DNA from: Paraprevotella sp.
GTDB taxonomy: Bacteria > Bacteroidota > Bacteroidia > Bacteroidales > Bacteroidaceae
Assembly: GCA_017425765.1 (NCBI GenBank)
Contig: JAFOXE010000245.1
Coordinates: 1-10,171, forward strand
Reading direction: 5' to 3'
DNA: 10,171 nucleotides
Shown here: positions 1 to 6,374 of the stretch, one piece after another
How the letters are laid out: every line of letters begins with the position of its first letter
How positions within the stretch are numbered: position 1 is the stretch's first letter
Notes under the pieces: model-generated
Databases searched by the model: none
What the model was told of the DNA's origin: nothing
What the model saw: the letters and a program-made list of their open reading frames with translations, nothing else
Made by a program: the position numbers and the translations under genes

Positions 1-757
1 GATGAAGGGCATTGGAGAACATCTTGACGAAGATTTGACCGAGGCACGAACGCACTATGTGCATGCGGTGGAAATTATTGAGGGACCGCTGATGAGTGGG
101 ATGAATCGTGTGGGCGACCTCTTTGGTGAGGGGAAGATGTTCTTGCCTCAGGTGGTGAAAACTGCGCGCACCATGAAAAAGGCTGTGGCTTTGTTGCAAC
201 CCTATATAGAGCAGGAACGAAACAATGAGGCACGTAGTGCCGGACGCATTCTCTTGGCCACGGTAAAGGGTGATGTGCACGACATAGGCAAGAACATCGT
301 ATCGGTGGTGATGGCATGTAATGGATATGAGATGATTGACATGGGCGTGATGGTGCCGGCTGAAGAAATTGTGGCGAAGGCTCAAGAACTGAAACCGGAT
401 ATGATTGGGTTGAGCGGACTTATTACGCCGAGCTTGCACGAGATGGTACATGTGTTGCGCGAGTTGAAACGTGCCGGCGTGCATGTGCCGGTGATGATAG
501 GCGGTGCCACAACAAGTCAGTTGCACGTGGCCTTGAAGTTGGCTCCGGAATACGACGGACCTGTGGTATGGGTGAAGGACGCCTCGCAGAATGTGGGAGT
601 GGCTGCTCGTTTTCTAAATGAGGAGAGTAGAGTAGATGCCGAGTGCATGTTGCGAAAGGAACAAGAAGATTTGTGTGCCGGCATGAGGGATACTGAAGCG
701 TCCAAACCACTTCCTTTGGAGGAGGCTCGCAAGCGACGCCTTCGTCTGTTTGAATGA
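1..757 (+). CDS. metH: Methionine synthase (cobalamin-dependent), C-terminal part; 5' end outside window
   Basis: MetH moves a methyl group from 5-methyl-tetrahydrofolate to homocysteine through methylcobalamin, in the cytosol. Only the last 251 residues or so are in the window; the frame is open at base 1, so the ATG at base 2 is internal. What is visible is the cobalamin module. First comes the four-helix cap ([20 protein letters not shown], bases 80-139). It is followed by the B12-binding Rossmann domain with the lower-ligand motif DVHDIGKN (His near bases 278-280), SGLITPSL and GGATTS. The reading frame then ends with a short basic tail ([12 protein letters not shown]) and TGA at 755-757. 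Compared from memory with E. coli MetH (1227 aa), this stop falls at the boundary before the AdoMet/flavodoxin-dependent reactivation domain, which is absent. No remnant of that domain follows, because hairpins start at once, so it is not a frameshift. Identity is very secure. Confidence 0.96.
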   Translation, partial: MKGIGEHLDEDLTEARTHYVHAVEIIEGPLMSGMNRVGDLFGEGKMFLPQVVKTARTMKKAVALLQPYIEQERNNEARSAGRILLATVKGDVHDIGKNIVSVVMACNGYEMIDMGVMVPAEEIVAKAQELKPDMIGLSGLITPSLHEMVHVLRELKRAGVHVPVMIGGATTSQLHVALKLAPEYDGPVVWVKDASQNVGVAARFLNEESRVDAECMLRKEQEDLCAGMRDTEASKPLPLEEARKRRLRLFE

Positions 758-791
758 CACCACGGTGTATTAGGGCACTACACCGTGGTGT
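757..791. repeat. Perfect 13-bp inverted repeat (hairpin) directly after metH
   Basis: ACACCACGGTGTA at 757-769 is the exact reverse complement of TACACCGTGGTGT at 779-791, with a 9-base loop. It begins on the last base of the metH stop codon. No T-run follows on the + strand, and none is seen for the - strand either, so it is not a classic intrinsic terminator. It could protect the metH mRNA 3' end, assist the terminator 50 bases further on, or be a protein-binding palindrome. Each arm is itself nearly palindromic (CACC-AC-GGTG against CACC-GT-GGTG), so the arms are also near direct repeats. Confidence 0.75.
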
Positions 792-833
792 AGATGCAAC
801 GAGATGCTCGGCTTGAACGCACGAGATGAGCAT

Positions 834-863
834 AAAAAAAGGAGGACATGGAGTCCTCCTTTT
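834..863. terminator. Bidirectional intrinsic terminator between metH and ribH
   Basis: A GC-rich stem GGAGGAC (841-847) / GTCCTCC (853-859) with a 5-base loop is flanked by seven A's (834-840) and four T's (860-863). A/T pairing extends the stem by four base pairs. Read on the - strand it is a strong terminator with a seven-T tail for ribH, whose stop codon lies 22 bases upstream. Read on the + strand it has a shorter T-tract and can end the metH transcript. Its place between two converging genes fits a shared terminator. Confidence 0.9.
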
Positions 864-884
864 CTGTTTATATCGGCTTGTTTC

Positions 885-1373
885 TTAAAGTTTTCTGCCG
901 TAGTCCACCATCTTGATGGCGGTGATGGCACATTCGTCGCCTTTATTACCTAACGAACCACCTGCACGATCTTTTGCTTGTTGCATTTCGTTGCAAGTGA
1001 GCAAACCGTAGATGACGGGGATTTCTGCCTTGGCATTCAAATCGGCAAGTCCTTGTGTGGCACCTTGGCAGATGTAGTCGAAGTGCGGGGTATCGCCACG
1101 AATGACACAACCAATGGCTATGACTGCATCCATTTTTCCGCACTGCACCATCTTGGCTGCTCCATATACAAGTTCAAAGCTTCCGGGAACGGTAAGTACG
1201 GTGATGTCCTCCTTGTTTGCACCGTGTTTGGTCAAGGTTTGGATTGCTCCTTCAAGCAGGGCGCCTGTGATGTTGCTGTTCCATTCGCTCACCACGATGC
1301 CAAATCGCATGCCCTTTGCACTAGGCACTGAATCGAAGTCGTAGTCGGAAAGGTTGTGAAAGCAGGTTGCCAT
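885..1373 (-). CDS. ribH: 6,7-dimethyl-8-ribityllumazine synthase
   Basis: RibH condenses 5-amino-6-ribitylamino-uracil with 3,4-dihydroxy-2-butanone 4-phosphate to give the lumazine precursor of riboflavin. It acts in the cytosol, usually as a pentamer or 60-mer shell. The 162-residue length is typical. Visible family motifs are the aromatic substrate-stacking segment SEWN (residues 29-32), VPGSFEL (62-68), [14 protein letters not shown] (88-101, with the proposed catalytic His97) and [15 protein letters not shown] (136-149, with the phosphate-contacting Arg137). The ATG at 1371-1373 lies only 11 bases after the stop of the upstream TPR gene, so the two are almost certainly co-transcribed. 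No other rib genes are nearby and no FMN-riboswitch consensus is seen, which suggests expression follows the TPR promoter and not flavin feedback. A strong terminator follows. Confidence 0.97.
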   Translation of the reverse strand: MATCFHNLSDYDFDSVPSAKGMRFGIVVSEWNSNITGALLEGAIQTLTKHGANKEDITVLTVPGSFELVYGAAKMVQCGKMDAVIAIGCVIRGDTPHFDYICQGATQGLADLNAKAEIPVIYGLLTCNEMQQAKDRAGGSLGNKGDECAITAIKMVDYGRKL

Positions 1374-1384
1374 GATTCAAGAAC

Positions 1385-2059
1385 TTATTTAGAAAGGCGT
1401 TCGATGTATTTCTCAATTTCGTTATACTGCATTGAGTTTACATAGTTTTCCTTTATTTCTTCATAGCAATCAAGGGCCTCATCGTTTTTGCCCATAGCCT
1501 CGTAGATCTCGCCTGCTTGCATCCAATAGAACGGACTTAGAGTGGCATTATCAGCCATCTTGGCTGCCTTAACCAAAGTTTTAGCAGCTTTTTCGTTATT
1601 GCCTAATTGTGCATAGCAATTGCCCAACATAGCGATGGCAGAAGGAGTAATGATATTGTCATCGTATGCGTCAAAATCTTCCAAGAACTTCACTGCTTCT
1701 TCGTATTTTCCGGTCTGTGCGTAGCTCATACCTGCATACAATTTTGCCAAGTTGCCGGCGTCGGTGCTACCGTTTTCCTCGGCAATCTTCAAGAAACCTT
1801 CAAATCCTTGTCCGTCGCCATTAAGAGCCTTTTCAAAGTTGTCGGCGGCAAAATACTCTTGCCCTCTGAACATAGCTTCGCTCACAGCCTGATTGCGGCT
1901 TTCGCTATAGCTGTTGTATGCAAAGATTGCTGCAATAAGGGCGATGATGATGCCCAAACCATACATAAAGGGCTTCTTGTATTGATCGATCAAAGCCTCG
2001 GGTGTGCCTACGGTTGTATTCTCAACTGTAGCGTTTTCTTGTGATTTTTTTGTTGCCAT
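1385..2059 (-). CDS. Membrane-anchored tetratricopeptide repeat protein
   Basis: Predicted single-pass membrane protein with a TPR domain. I chose the ATG at 2057-2059 (224 aa, MATKKSQ...). The longer reading from 2089 adds only MKYKQKNKIK, which is a translation of the A-rich stretch typical of Bacteroidota leaders. Numbered from the chosen start, residues 1-29 are polar, 33-49 form one hydrophobic helix (GLGIIIALIAAIFAY), and the rest is helical. At least three TPR-like units are visible: LAKLYAGMSYAQTGKYEEA (from about 104), AIAMLGNCYAQLGNNEKAA (from about 141) and FYWMQAGEIYEAMGKNDEA (from about 177). Positive residues before the helix suggest the N-terminus is inside and the TPR domain periplasmic. 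TPR domains bind proteins, so a scaffold or chaperone role like that of YfgM-type proteins is possible, but the partner is unknown. It is the first gene of a unit with ribH. Confidence 0.88.
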   Translation of the reverse strand: MATKKSQENATVENTTVGTPEALIDQYKKPFMYGLGIIIALIAAIFAYNSYSESRNQAVSEAMFRGQEYFAADNFEKALNGDGQGFEGFLKIAEENGSTDAGNLAKLYAGMSYAQTGKYEEAVKFLEDFDAYDDNIITPSAIAMLGNCYAQLGNNEKAAKTLVKAAKMADNATLSPFYWMQAGEIYEAMGKNDEALDCYEEIKENYVNSMQYNEIEKYIERLSK

Positions 2060-2090
2060 TTTTATTTTATTTTTTTGTTTATATTTCATT

Positions 2091-2129
2091 AGGTATTTGC
2101 GCGCAAATGATTACCTATGAGGTGCGCAC
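2091..2129 (-). promoter_or_regulatory. Two GCGC-centred palindromes in the leader of the TPR–ribH unit
   Basis: ATTTGCGCGCAAAT (2095-2108) is a perfect 14-base palindrome, and GTGCGCAC (2122-2129) is a perfect 8-base one. Outer arms AGGTA (2091-2095) and TACCT (2112-2116) also pair around the larger palindrome. Both lie between the predicted transcription start (about 2134) and the start codon (2059) of the TPR gene. They could be a repressor operator or an RNA stem in the leader. Function is inferred only from symmetry and position. Confidence 0.45.
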
Positions 2130-2139
2130 AAAAGCATGG

Positions 2140-2171
2140 CAAAAGTAGTTATTTTATCGCGTTTTATAAAA
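2140..2171 (-). promoter_or_regulatory. Promoter for the TPR–ribH unit
   Basis: On the - strand, TACTTTTG (2147 down to 2140) matches the Bacteroidota -7 consensus TAnnTTTG exactly. Twenty bases upstream is TTTT (2171-2168), one mismatch from the -33 consensus TTTG. Transcription would begin near 2134 and give a leader of about 75 bases. The -7 box is identical to that of the divergent recF promoter. Confidence 0.65.
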
Positions 2172-2207
2172 TTTATAAGGTATTATTTTCCCGAAGTCTG
2201 CGATAAA
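2153..2207. promoter_or_regulatory. Inverted repeat TTTATCGC...GCGATAAA between divergent promoters
   Basis: TTTATCGC (2153-2160) and GCGATAAA (2200-2207) are perfect 8-bp inverted copies, each just upstream of a -7 box: on the - strand the octamer is followed after 5 bases by TACTTTTG, on the + strand after 3 bases. A third partial copy, TATCGC (2219-2224), sits just after the recF -7 box. Between the arms is an AT-rich palindrome, TTATAAA/TTTATAA (2164-2170/2172-2178). The layout suits a shared regulator acting on both promoters, or DNA melting and bending, but this is inference. Confidence 0.45.
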
Positions 2208-2218
2208 TCTTACTTTTG
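2187..2218 (+). promoter_or_regulatory. Promoter for recF–DUF721
   Basis: TACTTTTG (2211-2218) is an exact Bacteroidota -7 box (TAnnTTTG). TTTC (2187-2190), one mismatch from the -33 consensus TTTG, lies 20 bases upstream. Transcription would start near 2225 and leave a leader of only about 20-25 bases before the recF ATG at 2248. A weak purine-rich GAAGGA (2234-2239) may help ribosome binding. Confidence 0.65.
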
Positions 2219-2247
2219 TATCGCATTATAAGCGAAGGATACAATAG

Positions 2248-3345
2248 ATGATACTGAAAAAACTTGCTGTTTTAAATTACAAGAATATTGCACAAGCCGA
2301 ATTGGAATTTTCGGATAAGATAAATTGTTTTATTGGGCAGAACGGAGAGGGAAAAACAAATCTTTTGGATGCGGTGTACTTCTTGTCGTTTTGCAAAAGT
2401 GCTACAAATTCCATCGATTCGCAGAACATACGTCACGATGAAGAGTTCTTTATGGTGCAGGGAAGCTATGAACGCGAAGACGGAGAGGTGGAAGACATAT
2501 ATTGTGGTTTGAAACGCAGACAAAAAAAACAGTTTAAGCGTAACAAAAAGGAATACAAGCGATTGGCAGAACATATTGGTTTGATTCCGTTGGTCATGGT
2601 GTCGCCATCCGACAGTGAATTGATTTCGGGCGGAAGCGAGGAGCGTAGACGATTCATGGATATGGTGATTTCGCAGTATGACCGTGAGTATTTGGAATCG
2701 CTGGTGCGCTACAATAAAGCTTTAATGCAACGTAACGTGTTGCTGAAACAAGAGGAGGAACCGGACGAGGAGTTAATGGCGTTGTGGGAAGAAATGATGG
2801 CTCAAGAGGGTGAATTGATTTTTGCCAAACGCACGGCTTACATCGAGGAGTTTATTCCTATTTTTCAAGATATATACTCTCGAATATCCATGGGTCGTGA
2901 AAAGGTGGGATTGAGTTATGTTTCTCATTGTCAGCGTGGTCCGTTGTTGGATGTTATTCGTCGTGATCGGGCCAAGGACCGTGTTATGGGCTATTCATTG
3001 CATGGGGTACATAAGGACGATTTGGAGATGACTTTGGGCGGATTCCTAATTAAACGTGAAGGATCGCAAGGACAAAATAAGACTTTTTTGATTGCCTTGA
3101 AATTGGCACAATTCGATTTCTTGAAACGTACCGGTAGCCGTACTACGCCGTTGTTGCTCTTGGACGATATTTTTGACAAACTCGATGCTGACCGTGTGGA
3201 GCAAATTGTACACTTGGTGGCCGGTGACAACTTTGGACAGATATTTATAACCGATACTAATCGTGACCATCTGGATAGTATATTGGCCAAGATGAACCAC
3301 GGTTATAAACTATTTCGTGTGCAAGGAGGAGAGGTGAGTTTATGA
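2248..3345 (+). CDS. recF: DNA replication and repair protein RecF
   Basis: RecF is a cytosolic SMC/ABC-like ATPase that acts with RecO and RecR to load RecA at single-strand gaps and stalled forks. The 365-residue length is standard. Visible are the Walker A motif GQNGEGKTNLL (residues 30-40, Lys36-Thr37), the RecF-type signature region EGSQGQNKTFLIALKLAQ (271-288, SQGQ), and Walker B LLLLDDIFDKLDADR (302-316) with the catalytic acidic pair. SPSDSELISGGSEERRRFMD (119-138) is also characteristic of RecF. The long helical middle (about 140-205) corresponds to the lever arm. It starts at ATG 2248, about 30 bases after a good -7 box, and overlaps the next gene by 4 bases (ATGA), so the two are translationally coupled. 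It is not beside dnaA or dnaN here, unlike in many bacteria. Confidence 0.97.
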   Translation: MILKKLAVLNYKNIAQAELEFSDKINCFIGQNGEGKTNLLDAVYFLSFCKSATNSIDSQNIRHDEEFFMVQGSYEREDGEVEDIYCGLKRRQKKQFKRNKKEYKRLAEHIGLIPLVMVSPSDSELISGGSEERRRFMDMVISQYDREYLESLVRYNKALMQRNVLLKQEEEPDEELMALWEEMMAQEGELIFAKRTAYIEEFIPIFQDIYSRISMGREKVGLSYVSHCQRGPLLDVIRRDRAKDRVMGYSLHGVHKDDLEMTLGGFLIKREGSQGQNKTFLIALKLAQFDFLKRTGSRTTPLLLLDDIFDKLDADRVEQIVHLVAGDNFGQIFITDTNRDHLDSILAKMNHGYKLFRVQGGEVSL

Positions 3346-3632
3346 GAAGGAATAAGGCGCAAAATATAGGCGATTTGCTACGCCAATTCCTACGCGAGGA
3401 GGGCTTGGAAACACCACTGAACGAACGTAGGGTGGTGGATGCTTGGCCGGAGGTGATGGGCGAGGGTATAGCTCGATATACCGGTGAAGTGTATGTGAAG
3501 AATTGTGTACTATATGTGCAACTAAAGTCGCCGGCCTTGCGAGCCAATTTATCGATGACCCGTGAATCGTTGGTTCGAAAGTTGAACGAACGCGTTGGGG
3601 CACAAGTAATTCAGAATATAGTTTTTAGGTAG
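3342..3632 (+). CDS. DUF721 (DciA-like) protein
   Basis: A 96-residue DUF721-family protein. Members include DciA, which interacts with and helps load the replicative helicase DnaB in bacteria lacking DnaC or DnaI; whether this short protein does so is inference. Visible family features are a helical N-terminus (IGDLLRQFLREEGLE, 9-23), the core segment VVDAWPEVMGEGIARYT (31-47), then a β-rich KH-like part VLYVQLKSPALRANLSM (56-72), and a C-terminal helix with LVRKLNERVG. The ATG at 3342 lies inside the recF end (ATGA), so expression is coupled to RecF and both products act on DNA. Its stop is just 6 bases from the stop of the converging cyclo-ligase gene, leaving no room for a terminator between them. 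Confidence 0.87.
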   Translation: MRRNKAQNIGDLLRQFLREEGLETPLNERRVVDAWPEVMGEGIARYTGEVYVKNCVLYVQLKSPALRANLSMTRESLVRKLNERVGAQVIQNIVFR

Positions 3633-3638
3633 AGTGGT

Positions 3639-4169
3639 TTATAGAACCTCGTTCATGGGGATGTCGTGAGGTTCATATGGAATAGACTCCACTTTTTGAA
3701 AATCGTAGGCCAATCCGATGGTGTGAATATGGTGGGAACGAAGACGCGACAACAAACGGTCGTAGTAGCCTTTGCCCCGCCCCAATCTGTTGTTCTGTTT
3801 GTCGAAGGCGACACCCGGAATAATAGCGAGATCGATGCGCGAAAATTCTGTAAAGGCTGCACCTTCTGGCTCTTGAATTCGGAATGCACCGGTGTGCAGA
3901 TTATGGTTGCCTTGATAGCAACGTATTTCTAATTCATTGCCAACTACAACCGGCAAGAGTATCAACTTTTTATCATGCCAACGATGAATCAACTCTTGAG
4001 TTTGTACCTCATCGGGAAGTGCGTGGTAGAGCAGTACGATTTTAGCCTTTTTGAACAAAGGATGCTGTTCCACCTCTCGACAGATGGTAGCTGAGAGGTG
4101 AGCCAGTTCTTCCGAGGAATATTCCTTTTTTTTCTGCTTGATGCAAGCTCTTAATTCCGTTTTATTCAT
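3639..4169 (-). CDS. 5-formyltetrahydrofolate cyclo-ligase
   Basis: Converts 5-formyl-THF to 5,10-methenyl-THF with ATP, returning a stored folate to the active one-carbon pool; cytosolic. From the ATG at 4167-4169 it is 176 residues, normal for this family (MTHFS/YgfA/Fau). A longer open frame runs up to 4277 but would overlap the end of the S41 protease gene and lacks family similarity, so I reject it. Key evidence is the nucleotide-binding signature PGVAFD (118-123) plus NRLGRGKGYYDR (127-138). The N-terminal folate-side helix has MNKTELRACIKQKKKEY, and an acidic ALPDEVQT region follows. The third Gly of the common GRGGGYYDR motif is Lys here, which I believe is common in this phylum. It is the last gene of the long - strand run, 16 bases after the protease stop. 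Confidence 0.93.
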   Translation of the reverse strand: MNKTELRACIKQKKKEYSSEELAHLSATICREVEQHPLFKKAKIVLLYHALPDEVQTQELIHRWHDKKLILLPVVVGNELEIRCYQGNHNLHTGAFRIQEPEGAAFTEFSRIDLAIIPGVAFDKQNNRLGRGKGYYDRLLSRLRSHHIHTIGLAYDFQKVESIPYEPHDIPMNEVL

Positions 4170-4185
4170 GACAATGAATGTGCAA

Positions 4186-5832
4186 CTATTCAGCAACAGT
4201 AGCCGGTGTTTCGGGTGCTTTGGGGAAGGATGCTTGGTCTTTGAATAGTGCAACGGCACGTTGTACCGCAGCATCACTTTCGTTAAGATACTGTATATAC
4301 TCTAACATGTCTTTTGCATTGTAGATGATGGTGCTGATGAGGTTGCGTTCGAACAGATGTCGAGATTCGTAGAGCATAAGATTGCGACGTCGCAAACCAC
4401 GTTTTTCAGCAAAAGATGCAAACTTGTTCAACAAATTTTGTCGTTTCAAGTATTTGGTCAGGTCTGCTACGTTGTCAAAGGCTTCTAACTTTTTGCGATT
4501 AGAATCGGTATAGGCGAAGGCAAACTGTTGCAGCAACCCACTTAGTACAGCTTCTTTGAAGTAGGAAGTTACGCCTGTGGTATCTTCGGGAACAAAAATA
4601 TCGGGTGTGATACCGCCACCACCATAAACCGTTCGGCCCAAGCGGGTTGTGTAGGCCTTACCGTCTTGCTTGATACTGTCTTGTGAGAAGAACTCGCCCC
4701 GTTCGTAACGGGTGAGAAGGTCGCTTTCATACTCGGCAGTATGCCCTTTTTGGTATGGTTTCTGAATACAACGTCCGGAAGGGGTGTAGTAACGTGCGAT
4801 GGTAAGTCGTACGATGCTTCCGTCGCGGAACTCAATGGGTTGTTGCACTAAACCTTTGCCAAACGAACGTCGGCCTATAATGGTACCACGGTCGTTATCT
4901 TGGATTGCGCCTGCAAAGATTTCGCTTGATGAAGCAGAACCTTCGTCGACAAGAACTGCTAAGGGAATGGTGGGGAAGGCACCATGACCGTCGCTGCGAA
5001 ATTCTTCGCGTGGCGATCTGCGTCCTTCGGTGTATAGGATTAAATCATTGTCGGCGAGGAACTCATTGGCCATTTGAATGGGCGCATGCATCAAACCACC
5101 GCGATTTCCGCGAAGGTCGATGATTAACTCTTGCATACCTTCCATATTTAATTTGGCTAGGGCAATGAGCATTTCCGGATAAGTTTTCTCGGCAAAATTT
5201 TTAATTTTAATATAGCCCACAGTGGGGGTAAGCATATAAGACACGTCTACGCTATGTACGGGGATGTTGCCACGAACGATGGAGAAGTATAATGGTTCAG
5301 GCTCACCTAATCGCTTGATACCCAACTTTACTTTAGTATCTTTGGGTCCTTTTAAACGCCGCATGGCTTCGGAGTTGGTTACAATCTTGCCTACGAAAGC
5401 CGTGTCGTTGACGCTGATGATGCGGTCGCCGGCCATAAGTCCCACTTTCTCAGATGGGCCACCTTTGATGACACTCATGATGTTGATGGTGTCGGATTGT
5501 ATGGTAAACGAAATTCCGATACCGGAGAAACTACCTTTTAAGTCTTCGATGGATTCTGCAGCGTCTTTGGCACTGATGTATGAGGAGTGAGGGTCGAGTT
5601 CCGAAAGGATTTGCGGCATGGCCTCCTCGATAAGATTGTTTATGTTTACGGTGTCTACATAATTATTGTCGATAACCTGCAGCAGATAGTTAAGTTTGTT
5701 GCTTCCCGTATTGATGATGTTGAGCTCGTTTTTCGAGAAGAAATTGGAGTTGAATGCACCTATCAGTAAGCCTACAATGAGGCAGAGGGCTAAAAGAAGC
5801 GGAGTGAAGCGAGATTCCTTATGATGGCTCAT
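4186..5832 (-). CDS. S41-family carboxy-terminal processing protease with PDZ domain
   Basis: A CtpA/Prc-type serine protease that degrades or trims proteins from exposed C-termini, anchored in the inner membrane and facing the periplasm. It has 548 residues. Residues 10-26 form a hydrophobic signal anchor without a lipobox, followed by a helical pre-domain and a PDZ domain (about 97-185, with SFSGIGISF and GGPSEKVGLMAGDRIISVN). The peptidase core (about 205-415) contains ELIIDLRGNRGG (235-246), DEGSASSSEIFAGAIQDN (296-313) and GRRSFGKGLVQQ (320-331). By the 25-residue Ser-Lys spacing of the family, the catalytic set is Ser301, Lys326 and Gln330, all present. YYTPSGRCIQ and the GGGGITPD loop are typical. 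About 130 helical residues follow the core, with no motif I recognise. It sits 63 bases after dCMP deaminase and 16 before the cyclo-ligase. Confidence 0.94.
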   Translation of the reverse strand: MSHHKESRFTPLLLALCLIVGLLIGAFNSNFFSKNELNIINTGSNKLNYLLQVIDNNYVDTVNINNLIEEAMPQILSELDPHSSYISAKDAAESIEDLKGSFSGIGISFTIQSDTINIMSVIKGGPSEKVGLMAGDRIISVNDTAFVGKIVTNSEAMRRLKGPKDTKVKLGIKRLGEPEPLYFSIVRGNIPVHSVDVSYMLTPTVGYIKIKNFAEKTYPEMLIALAKLNMEGMQELIIDLRGNRGGLMHAPIQMANEFLADNDLILYTEGRRSPREEFRSDGHGAFPTIPLAVLVDEGSASSSEIFAGAIQDNDRGTIIGRRSFGKGLVQQPIEFRDGSIVRLTIARYYTPSGRCIQKPYQKGHTAEYESDLLTRYERGEFFSQDSIKQDGKAYTTRLGRTVYGGGGITPDIFVPEDTTGVTSYFKEAVLSGLLQQFAFAYTDSNRKKLEAFDNVADLTKYLKRQNLLNKFASFAEKRGLRRRNLMLYESRHLFERNLISTIIYNAKDMLEYIQYLNESDAAVQRAVALFKDQASFPKAPETPATVAE

Positions 5833-5895
5833 GAATTTTATATGCTATATATAATTAGGTGTAATTATTATTGGAATGTGCAGCATGTGCTGGAC

Positions 5896-6330
5896 TTATT
5901 CACTGATGGGTATATGAATAACTTCAATGCCTGCTCTTTTTAATAGATTGATGCCGTCTTCTAGTCGATAAGTACGATTGAAGATAACGCGACGAATGCC
6001 TGCTTGGATGATGAGTTTGGAACATTCGATGCAGGGGGCATCGGTGACGTAGAGTGTAGCATCCTCACTGTTGTTGCCCGAACGAGCTATTTTGGTTATA
6101 GCATTGGCTTCGGCATGAAGTACGTATGGCTTGGTAACATTGTTCTCGTCTTCGCATACGTTTTCAAATCCGGCCGGTGTGCCGTTATAGCCGTCTGAGA
6201 TAATCATTTGATTCTTTACGATGAGGGCACCTACTTTGCGACGTTCGCAGTAGCTGTTTTCGGCCCATATACCAGCCATTCGTAGGTAACGGATGTCAAG
6301 TTCTGTTTGTTTTTCTTCAGGCGATTTCAT
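5896..6330 (-). CDS. Deoxycytidylate (dCMP) deaminase family zinc enzyme
   Basis: Deaminates dCMP to dUMP, feeding thymidylate synthesis; cytosolic. The 144-residue protein has the zinc-dependent cytidine deaminase motifs HAE (72-74: zinc-binding His and proton-shuttling Glu) and PCIEC (99-103: zinc ligands Cys100 and Cys103). The stretch VGALIVKNQMIISDGYNGTPAGFENVCED (33-61) is characteristic of dCMP deaminases, as opposed to free-cytidine or tRNA adenosine deaminases, and matches the ComEB-like group. Allosteric control by dCTP/dTTP is known for some members but cannot be judged here. The start ATG lies 44 bases after the M3 peptidase stop, and I see no promoter box in that gap. dUMP made here needs methylene-THF to become dTMP, which loosely links it to the folate gene two genes downstream. 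Confidence 0.92.
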   Translation of the reverse strand: MKSPEEKQTELDIRYLRMAGIWAENSYCERRKVGALIVKNQMIISDGYNGTPAGFENVCEDENNVTKPYVLHAEANAITKIARSGNNSEDATLYVTDAPCIECSKLIIQAGIRRVIFNRTYRLEDGINLLKRAGIEVIHIPISE

Positions 6331-6374
6331 ATTGTTGTGTTCTGTATGTTAATGATTTGTAATGTATTTGTGAA

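Noticed and set aside
423..833. A 136-codon open frame on the - strand across the metH end.
   Set aside because: It is antisense to a strongly conserved cobalamin domain and its product is low-complexity (Pro/Arg/Ser/His-rich), as expected for a shadow frame.
848..916. A 22-codon ORF on the + strand with AGGAGG a few bases before an ATG (841-850).
   Set aside because: The AGGAGG and the ATG are the stem and loop of the terminator between metH and ribH, and the rest lies antisense to ribH; the product shows no recognisable feature.
978..1331. A 117-codon open frame on the + strand inside ribH.
   Set aside because: Antisense to a complete lumazine synthase, with no family resemblance of its own.
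2060..2089. Ten extra N-terminal residues for the TPR protein.
   Set aside because: MKYKQKNKIK is simply the A-rich leader read through; the internal ATG at 2059 has the typical A-rich upstream context of this phylum.
2060..2247. Possible FMN riboswitch or DnaA boxes near ribH/recF.
   Set aside because: I find no RFN-element consensus blocks and no TTATNCACA-like DnaA boxes in the region.
4170..4277. Longer N-terminus for the formyl-THF cyclo-ligase (36 extra residues).
   Set aside because: It would overlap the end of the protease gene by 92 bases; the family N-terminus begins at MNKTELR, and normal length is reached from 4169.
5852..5892. Small inverted repeats (TAATTA/TAATTA at 5852-5867; CAGCA/TGCTG at 5881-5892) between dCMP deaminase and the protease gene.
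   Set aside because: Stems are 5-6 bp, the first is pure A/T, and neither has a T-run, so they are not convincing as a terminator or operator.
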